A stretch of DNA of 64,000 bases from positions 6,094,323 to 6,158,322 of the forward strand of contig CM055279.1 of assembly GCA_029237695.1 (NCBI GenBank), in the 5' to 3' direction. Each line of letters opens with the position of its first letter. The first letter of the stretch is position 1. Origin of the DNA: Conchocele bisecta (taxonomy: Eukaryota; Mollusca; Bivalvia; Lucinida; Thyasiridae). Shown here one piece after another: positions 55,445-64,000 of this stretch. The position numbers were made by a program, and so were the translations under genes. The notes beneath the pieces are model-generated. The model had not been told where the DNA came from, did not search any database, and saw nothing but the letters and a program-made list of their open reading frames with translations.

Positions 55445-56233
55445 GTGCGTGATGGAGTTTTATACCGGAGCGCCAAAGTGAATAGTCAGGAGTATGAACA
55501 GCTGGTATTGTCAGACTCACTGAGAGAGCTCGTATTCAAGTCATACCATGACGATCTGGGTCACCAGGGAAGAGATAGGACGACTTCTTTGATTAAACAG
55601 CGTTTCTTCTCTCCAGGGCTGGACAAGTACATTGAAGAGATGGTTCGTCAATGTGGCCGGTGCATCAGAAGAAAAACAGCACCCAAGAAGGCAGCGACAC
55701 TTGTTCCCATATCCTCATCGACACCCATGGAATTAGTCTGTATCGACTATTTATCGCTGGAGGTGTCGAAGGGAGGGTATGAGAACATACTCATGATCAC
55801 GGACCATTTCAGTCGGTATGCGCAAGCGATCCCAACTAGAAACCAGACAGCACAGACAACTGCTAGAGTCCTGTATGATACCTTCTTCGTACAGTACGGA
55901 TTCCCTGCCAAACTGCATAGCGGCAAAGGCGCCAACTTTGAGTCAAAGGTGATCCGCAACCTGTGCAAAATAACGGGGATGAAGAAGACGAGGACGACTC
56001 CGTATCATCCGATGGGGAACGGCATGGTTGAGCGCTTCAATAAGACATTGCTCAACATGCTGGGCACCTTATCAGAGAAGCAGAAGTCAAACTGGAAGTC
56101 CCATGTCTCTACTCTGACGCATGTGTACAACGCCACTATCCACGACTCCACAGGATTTGTACCCTTCTACCTAATGTTCGGGCGTCGCCCTCGACTAGCC
56201 ATCGATGCCTTCCTGGGAGTAACACCAGGAACA
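55445..56233 (+). pseudogene. Integrase of the gypsy element, catalytic residue lost
   Basis: Zinc-binding HHCC is present (H35, H40, C70, C73 in this frame). First catalytic Asp is D101 (CIDYLSLE). The second position reads HSGKG, with Gly160 (codon at 55922) where HSDQG is usual. Glu196 is present (GMVERFNK). The C-terminal domain is cut off at the satellite leader. The frame is shifted relative to RNase H and the linker between them is deleted. Confidence 0.88.
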
Positions 56234-56234
56234 C

Positions 56235-56372
56235 ATGAAAACACATGTTTACGTTTTATATCATTTTTTCTTAAAATCCTTTAATGCCCCATTAACGTCA
56301 TTTGTAGACCATATCTCATTTTTACGTTCACTTTGACCATTTCCAAACTGCATACCGCCAGTTTGAAGCCAA
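56235..56372 (+). repeat. 138-bp leader preceding satellite array 2
   Basis: Second copy of the leader at 48163-48300, joined to the truncated integrase by a few bases around ACACATGAAAACACATG, which offers microhomology. Confidence 0.9.
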
Positions 56373-59300
56373 AACATATCAACAGAACATCGAATCATAT
56401 CAGCAGCACATAACATCATATCAGCAGCACATACACTCATATCAGCAGTACATCAAATCATATCAACAGAACATCGAATAATATCAGCCGCACATCAAAT
56501 CACATCAGCAGCACATCAAATCATATCAACAGAACATCGAATCACATAGCCGCCATAAACACATCAGCAGCACATCGAAATCATATACACATCAAATCAC
56601 ATCACCGCACATCAAATCATATCAACAGAACTCAAATCATCATACAGAATCAAATCAATCACCGCACATCAAATCATATCAATCAACATACACATCGAAT
56701 CACATCAGTAAGCACATCAAATCACATCACCTCACAATCAAATCACATCAGCAGCAATCAAATCAAATAACAAAACGAACATCGAATCACATCAGTAGCA
56801 TCATAATCACATCAGCAGCACATCAAATATATCAACAGAACATCGAATCACATCAGCCGCACATCAAATCATATCAAACAGAACATCGAATACTCAGTAG
56901 CATCAAACACTCAGCCGAAATCAAATCACATTCAGAGCACATCAAATATATCAACGAAAACATCGAATTCATCATCGTGCCACATTCAAATCATCAGCAG
57001 CACATCAAATCATATCAAACGAACACGAATCATTATAGCGGAATAAAATCAATCAGCAGCACATCAAATCGTATCACAGGAAACATCGGAATCACATCAA
57101 TGACATCAAATCCACATCAGACATCAAATCATATCAACAGAACGAATCTATCAGCCGCACATAAAATTTCACATAGCAGCACATCGTAAATCAACAGATC
57201 AAAAGAATCACAACAATAGCACATAAAATCACATCAGCAGACATCAAATCGTATCAACAGAAATCGATTACTACATAGCAAATCGAATAACATCGAAGGA
57301 CATCAAATCATATACACAGAATATCGATTCTATCGGCCGCAAAAACAAATCAAACATCAGCAGCCCATCATCAAAATATAACAGAATATCGAATCACATC
57401 ATTAAACATCAAAATACATCTTGCAGACATATCACTCAGCAGCACAAAAATCAAATCATATCAAAGGAACACGAAACATATCCGCCGCACATAAAAATCA
57501 TCGCAGCACATCAAATCGTATCAACAGAACATCGAATCACATCAATAGCAAATCAAAATCACATCAAAAGCAGCACATAAAATCTTATCAACAGAACATC
57601 GAATACATCAAATTAGCACATCGATCACATCAGAAGGACATCAAATCATATAACACAGAATATACGAATCTATCAGCCGCACATCAAATCACTATCAGCA
57701 GAACATTCAAATCATATCAATTGAATATCGATCATCATCAAAATAACCGCACATCAAATACTTCAGCTGCACATCAAATCGTTATCAAACAGAAACATCG
57801 AATAACAATCAATAGCCACATCGAATCCACATCAGAGGACATCAAATCATTATAATCATCACGAATCATCAGCAAGCAAATTATCAAAGATCCGCATCAT
57901 ATCAAATCACATCAGCAGCAAATCAAATCATATCAACAGAATATCGAATCACATCAGGTTAACACATCAAATCACATCAGCAGCACATATCGATCATATC
58001 AGCCGCATCATCAAATCATCTACAGCAAGCACATCAAATCATATCAACAGAACATCGAATCACATCAGTAAGCACATCAAATCATATCAAACAGATCGAA
58101 TCGATCATCATTAGCAGCACATCAAATCATATCAACAGAACATCGAATCATCGATCAAATCACATCAGCTCAGAACATCGAATCAAAGTACATCCAGCAG
58201 GCACATCAAATCAATATCAACAGGAAATCGTCATCAAGAAAACATCGCACATCAAATCATTCTACGAACCACCACATCAAATATCACATCAGCAGCACAA
58301 TCAAATCATATCAACATCGATTAACATCGAATCATCATCAGCAGCCACATCAAATCAATTCTTATCAGCAGCACACTCATATCAATTCATCACAGAACAT
58401 CGATTCCATCAACCGAACATCAAATACATCAGCAGCACATCAAATTCATATCACAGAACATCGAATCACATCAGTTAGCACATCAAATCAACATCAAGAG
58501 CACATTCAAATCAGATCACGAACATCGAATTACATCAAGTAAGCCACATCAAAATCCACATCAGCTGCACATCAAATTCATCTCAAACAGAACATCGAAT
58601 TCATATAAGTAGACATCAAATCACATAGCAGCACATTAATCATATCAACAGGAACATCGAATCACATCAGCCGCACATCAAATCACATCAGCAGCACATA
58701 AAATCATATCAACAGAACATCGAATCATATAAGTAGCACATCAAATCACATCAACAGAACATCGAATCACATCCAGCCGCCACATAAAATCACATTCAGT
58801 AGCACATCAATTATATCAAGCAGAACATCGAATAACATCAGCAGCACATCAAATCATATCAACAGAACATCGAATCACATCATTAACACATCAAATCACA
58901 TCAGCAGCACATAAAATCATATCAACAGAACATCGAATCATATAAGTAGCACATCAAATCACATCAGCAGCACATCAAATCATATCAACAGAACATCGAA
59001 TCACATCAGCCGCACATCAAATCACATCATCAAGACACATAAAAATCATATCAAACAGAACATCGAATCATATAAGTAGCACATCAAATATCACATCAAC
59101 AGACATTCTCACATCAGCGCACATCAAATCATCATCAGTAGCACATCTATCATACAACAGAACATCGAATCATATCAACGACATCGAATCATATAGTAGC
59201 ACATCAAATCATATCAACAGAACCATCGAATCATATAAGTAGCACAATCCAAATTCACATCAGCAGCACATCAATCATACTCAAACTGAAGACCATTCGA

Positions 59301-62300
59301 ATATATAAGTTAGCACATCAAATCACATCAGCAGACATCAAATCATATCAAACAGAACATCGAATCATATAGTAGACATCCAATTCACATCAGCAGCTCA
59401 TCAAATCATATCAACAAGAACATCGAATACATCAGCGCAATCAAATCACATCATCAGCCACATAAAATATTATCAACAGAACATCGAATCATATAAGTAG
59501 CACATCAAATCACATCAACAGAACATCTAATCACATCAGCCGCACCATCAAATCACTCGTAGCACATCAATCATATCAACAGACATCGAATCATATTCAC
59601 AGAAACTCGAATATTAAGTAAGCACATCAAATCATATCATCAGAACATCGAATCAGTATAAGTAGCACCATCAAATACATCAGCAGCACCATCAAGATAT
59701 ATCAACAGAACATCGAATCATATAATGTTAGCACATAAAAATCTCATCAGCAGCACATCAAATCATATCAAACAGGAAGCATCGAATCACATCAGCCGCA
59801 CATCAAATCACATCATCAGCAATAAAATCATATCATCAGAAAACATCGAATCATATAAGTAAGCACATCATATCACATCAACCAGACAATCTAATCACAT
59901 CAGCCGCACATCAAATCACATCAAGTAGACATCAAATCATATTCAAACAGAACATCGAATCATATCAACAGAACATCGAATCATATATGTAGAATCAAAT
60001 TTATCATCAGAAATCGAATCATATAAGTAGAACATCAAATCACATCAGAGCACATCAAACTAATTATCAACAGAACATAGAATCATATAAGTAGCACATC
60101 AAATTCACATCAGCAGACATTAATATCATATCAACAGAACATCGAATACATCAGCCGCACATCAAATCACATCAGCAGCACATAAAATCATATCAACAGA
60201 ACATCGAATCATATAAGTAGCACATCAAATCACATCAACAGAACATCGAATCACATCAGCCGCACATCAAATCACATCAGTAGCACATCAAATCATATCA
60301 ACAGAACATCGAATCACATCAGCCGCACATCAAAATCACATCAGCAGCACTAACATCGATATCAACAGAACATCGAATCATATAAGGTTAGCACATCAAA
60401 TGTACATCAAACCTGAACATCGGTATCACATCAGCGCACATCAAATCAATCAGTAGCACATTCAAATCATACTCAAACAGAACATCGAATCACATAGGCG
60501 CACATCAAATCCACATCAGCAGACATATAAAAATCATAAACAGAACAGCGAATCATATAAGTAGCACATCAAATCACATCAACAGAACATCGAATCACAT
60601 CAGCCGCACATCAAATCACATCAGTAGCACATCAAATTATATCAACAGAAAAACATCGAATCACATCAAGCAGCACATCAAAATCATATCAACAGACATC
60701 GAATACATTCATTAACACATCAAATCACATCAGCAGCACATAAAATATATCAACTGAACATCGAATCATATAAGTAGCACATCAAAATCACATCAGCAGG
60801 CACATAAATATATCAAAGAACATCGAATCAATCGCCGCACATCAAATCACATCAGCAGCCAACATAAATCATATCAACAGAACATCGAATCATTATATGT
60901 AGACATCAAGATCATATCAACAGAACATCGAATCACATCAAGCCGCACATCAAAAATCACATCAGCAGCACATCAAATCATATCAACAGAACATCGAATC
61001 ACATCATCCGCACATCAAATCACATCAGCAGCACATAAAAATCATATCACAGAACATCGAATCATATAAAGTGGAGCAATCAAAATCACATCAACTGAAC
61101 ATCGAATTCACATCAAAGCGCACATCAAATCACTTCATCAGCACATAAAATATATCAACAGAACATTCGAATCATTATAAGTAGCAATCAAATTCACATC
61201 AACAGAACCATTCTAATCTCATCAGCAGACATAAAATCATATCAACAGGGAAACATCGAATCATATAAAGTAGCACATCAAATCACATCAACGAAACATC
61301 GAATCACGATCAGCCGCACATCCAAAATCACATCATCAGCACATAAATCATATCAACAGAACATCGAATCATATAAGTAGCCATCAAATACATCAAACAT
61401 AACATTAAATCACATCAGCCGCACACCTCAAATCACATCAGTAGGCACATCAAATGTATATCAACAGAACATCAATATCACATCAGCAGACTATCAAATC
61501 ATATCAACAGAACATCGAATCATATAAGGTAGCACATTCAAATCACATCAGCAGCACATTAAAGTCATATCAACAGACAGCGAATCACATCAGCCGCACA
61601 TTAAATCACATCAGAAGCACATAAATCATATCAACAGAACATCGAATCATATAAGTAGCACATCAAATCACATCAAAGAACATCGAATCACAGCCGCCGC
61701 CACATCAAATCACACTCAGTAGCACATCAAATCATATCAAGAACATCGATAATTCACATCAGCGCAAATCAAATCACTCCGTTAGCACATCAATCATATC
61801 AAACAGAAACATCGATCATATTCAACTGAACATCGAATAATAAGTAGCACATCAAATCATATCCAACAGAACATCGAATCATATAAGTAGCACATCAAAT
61901 CACATCAACAAGTAACATCTAAATCAACATCGCCGCCACAGCAAATCCACATCAGTAGCACAACAAAATCATATCAACAGAACATCGAATCATATCAACA
62001 GAACATCGAATCATATAAGTAGCACATCAAATCATATCAACAGAACATCGAATCTTAGTAGCACATCAAATCACATCAGCGCACATCAAATCATATCACA
62101 GGAACATGAATCATATAAGTAGCACATCAAAGTCACATCAGCAGCACATCAAATCATATCAAAAGAAAATCGAATCACATTCAGCGCACATCATATCACT
62201 CATCAGCACATAAAATCATATCAACAGAACAATCGAATCATATAAGTAGCAATCATATCACATCAACAGAAACTTCTCATCACATCTGCGCACACATTCA

Positions 62301-64000
62301 ATTCAATCAGTAGCACATCAAATCATATCATAGAAATCGAATCATATCAACAGAACATCGAATCACTATAAGAATAGCACATCAAATCATATCACAGAAC
62401 ATTCGAAATCATATAAGTAGAAACATCACATCACATCAAGCAGACACATCAAATCATAATCAACAGACATCGAATTATAAGTAGCACATCAAAATCAATC
62501 AGCAGCACATTAAATCCTATCAACAGAACACGAATCACATCAGCCGCACATCAAATCACATCAGTAGCACATAAAATCATATCAAAGAACATCGAATCAT
62601 TATAAGTAGCCCACATCAATATCACATCAACAGATACATCGAATCACATCACCGCCCCATCAAATCACATCAGTAGCACATCTAAATCTAATCAACAGAA
62701 CATCGAATCACATCAGCGCGCAATCAAATCAAATCAGCTGCACATAAACATCAGATCAACAGAACATCGAATATATAAGTAGCACATCAAATATTAACAT
62801 CAACAGAACATCGAATCACATCAGCCGCACATTCAAAATCACATCAGTAGCCACTTCAAATCATATCAACAGACAGCGGATCACATCAGCCGCCACATCA
62901 ATCACATCAGCGCACTAAAATCATATCAACAGAAAGTCGATCTATAAGTAGCACATCAAAATCACATCAACTGAAATCGGAAATCACATCAGCGCCACAT
63001 CAAATTCACATCAGTAGCACATCAAATCATATCAAACGAACATCGTAATCACATCAGCAGCACATCAAATCATAGTCAACAGAACATCGAATTCACATCA
63101 TTAAACAAATTCAAATCACATCAGCAGCACATAAAATCATATCAACAGAACATCGATTCATCTAAGTGCACATCAAATTCACTCAAGCAGCAAATCCAAA
63201 TATATCAACAGAACATCGAATCACATCAGCGCCTCATCAAATACATCAGCAGCACATAAAATCATATCAACAGAACATCGAATCATATAAGTAGAACATC
63301 AAAATCATATCAACAGAACATCGAATTCCATCAGCGCACATCAAATCACTTCAGCAGCACAATCAAATCATAATCAACAGACACATCGACAATCAGCCGC
63401 ACATCAAATCACATCAGCAGCACATATTTAAAATCATATCAACAGAAATCGAATCAATATAAGTAGCCACATCAAATCACTCAACAGAAAATCGAATCAC
63501 ATCAGCCGCACATAACTCAAATCATCAGCACATTAAAATCATATCAACCAGAACATCGAAATCATTTAAGTAGCACATCAATCAATCAACAGAAAATCTA
63601 AATCACATCAGCAGCACATTAAATCTTATCAAAGAACATCGAATCATATAAGTAGCACATCAAATCACATCAACAGACATCGAATCACATCAGCCGCACA
63701 TCAAATCACATCATCCAGCACATAAAATCATATTCTACAGAACACGAGATCATATAAGTAGCACATCAAATCTCATCAACAGAACATTAATCACATCAGC
63801 GCCACATCAAATCACATCAGTAGCACTATCAAATTCTATCAAAGAAACTCAAATCACTCAGCAGCCACATCAAATCATATCAACAGAACATCGAATCATA
63901 TAAGTAGCACATCAAAAACACATCAGCAGCACATTAAATCTATCAAAACAGAACATCGAATACATCTGCCGCACATCAAACTCACATCAGCAGCACATAT
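56373..64000 (+). repeat. 21-bp satellite, array 2, running off the window
   Basis: At least 7.6 kb of 21-bp units in several variants: CACATCAAATCACATCAGCA(G), CACATCAAATCATATCAACA(G), AACATCGAATCACATCAGCC(G) and AACATCGAATCATATAAGTA(G). Variants alternate in a rough higher-order pattern (CAACAG units followed by CATCGAAT units). Numerous one-base indels break the 21-bp frame. ORFs within it are repeat artefacts. The true end lies outside the window. Confidence 0.95.

Larger units (their letters stand above)
51192..56233 (+). mobile_element. Ty3/gypsy retrotransposon, decayed, 3' truncated
   Basis: Gag, protease, RT, RNase H and integrase occur in the Ty3/gypsy order, broken by at least three frame changes, two in-frame stops and one internal deletion. 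No LTR is recognised on either side. The integrase coding sequence stops abruptly at about 56233 where the satellite leader starts. 50855-51191 between the Tc1-like end and Gag is T-rich and unassigned; it might include remains of a 5' LTR or leader. Confidence 0.9.

Noticed and set aside
1..64000. Prokaryote-type defence, toxin-antitoxin or biosynthetic gene cluster
   Set aside because: No compact operons or bacterial genes occur. Coding content is limited to spliced CYP4 exons and transposon remnants.

Overview
The window looks like nuclear DNA of a bivalve mollusc. It is AT-rich and intron-rich, with very little coding sequence and a dense cover of small foldback (MITE-like) elements, satellites and SINEs. 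The bivalve call is an inference. It rests on a long-intron CYP4 gene pair, a Helentron-like element with a GGCGTC microsatellite and a core tandem array of about 160 bp (the architecture known from bivalve 'pearl'/HINE repeats), a SINE-like retroposon ending in CACT repeats, and a Ty3/gypsy element. No species can be named from the sequence alone.

Protein-coding content. Two tandem paralogous cytochrome P450 genes of CYP4 type lie on the plus strand. Gene 1 is represented only by its last four exons (1060-7250); its 5' part would lie left of the window. Gene 2 is complete: 12 exons from 16409 to 29527 assemble with consistent GT/AG sites and phases into a 528-residue protein. It has a membrane anchor, the CYP4 I-helix motif, ExxR, PERF and the heme-cysteine motif. 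The expected product is a microsomal monooxygenase of fatty-acid omega-hydroxylase type.

Layout. 1-7250: gene 1 exons with introns full of foldback repeats, a 34-bp minisatellite and an inverted-minisatellite element. 7251-16408: intergenic, dominated by a 3.4-kb HINE-like element (8761-12170) that splits an older MITE and itself carries a SINE. 16409-29527: gene 2, with MITEs in most introns. 29528-48162: no gene recognised; it holds MITEs, a tRNA-like 73-bp tandem array, a GC-rich nested element, a 40-bp minisatellite and a degenerate 44-bp satellite. 48163-48990: a leader followed by a 21-bp satellite. 49340-50854: a dead Tc1-like transposon. 51192-56233: a decayed, truncated Ty3/gypsy element. 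56235-64000: a second copy of the same leader followed by at least 7.6 kb of the 21-bp satellite, which runs off the window.

No operon, CRISPR or defence-type system is present. The most interesting signals are a MITE inserted inside a splice donor of gene 2, paralogous exons 10 that are almost identical while their neighbours diverge, a minisatellite that forms a splice acceptor, a tandemly amplified tRNA-like SINE head, and a satellite that twice follows the same leader. Long satellite arrays contain many single-base indels and may be poorly polished assembly.
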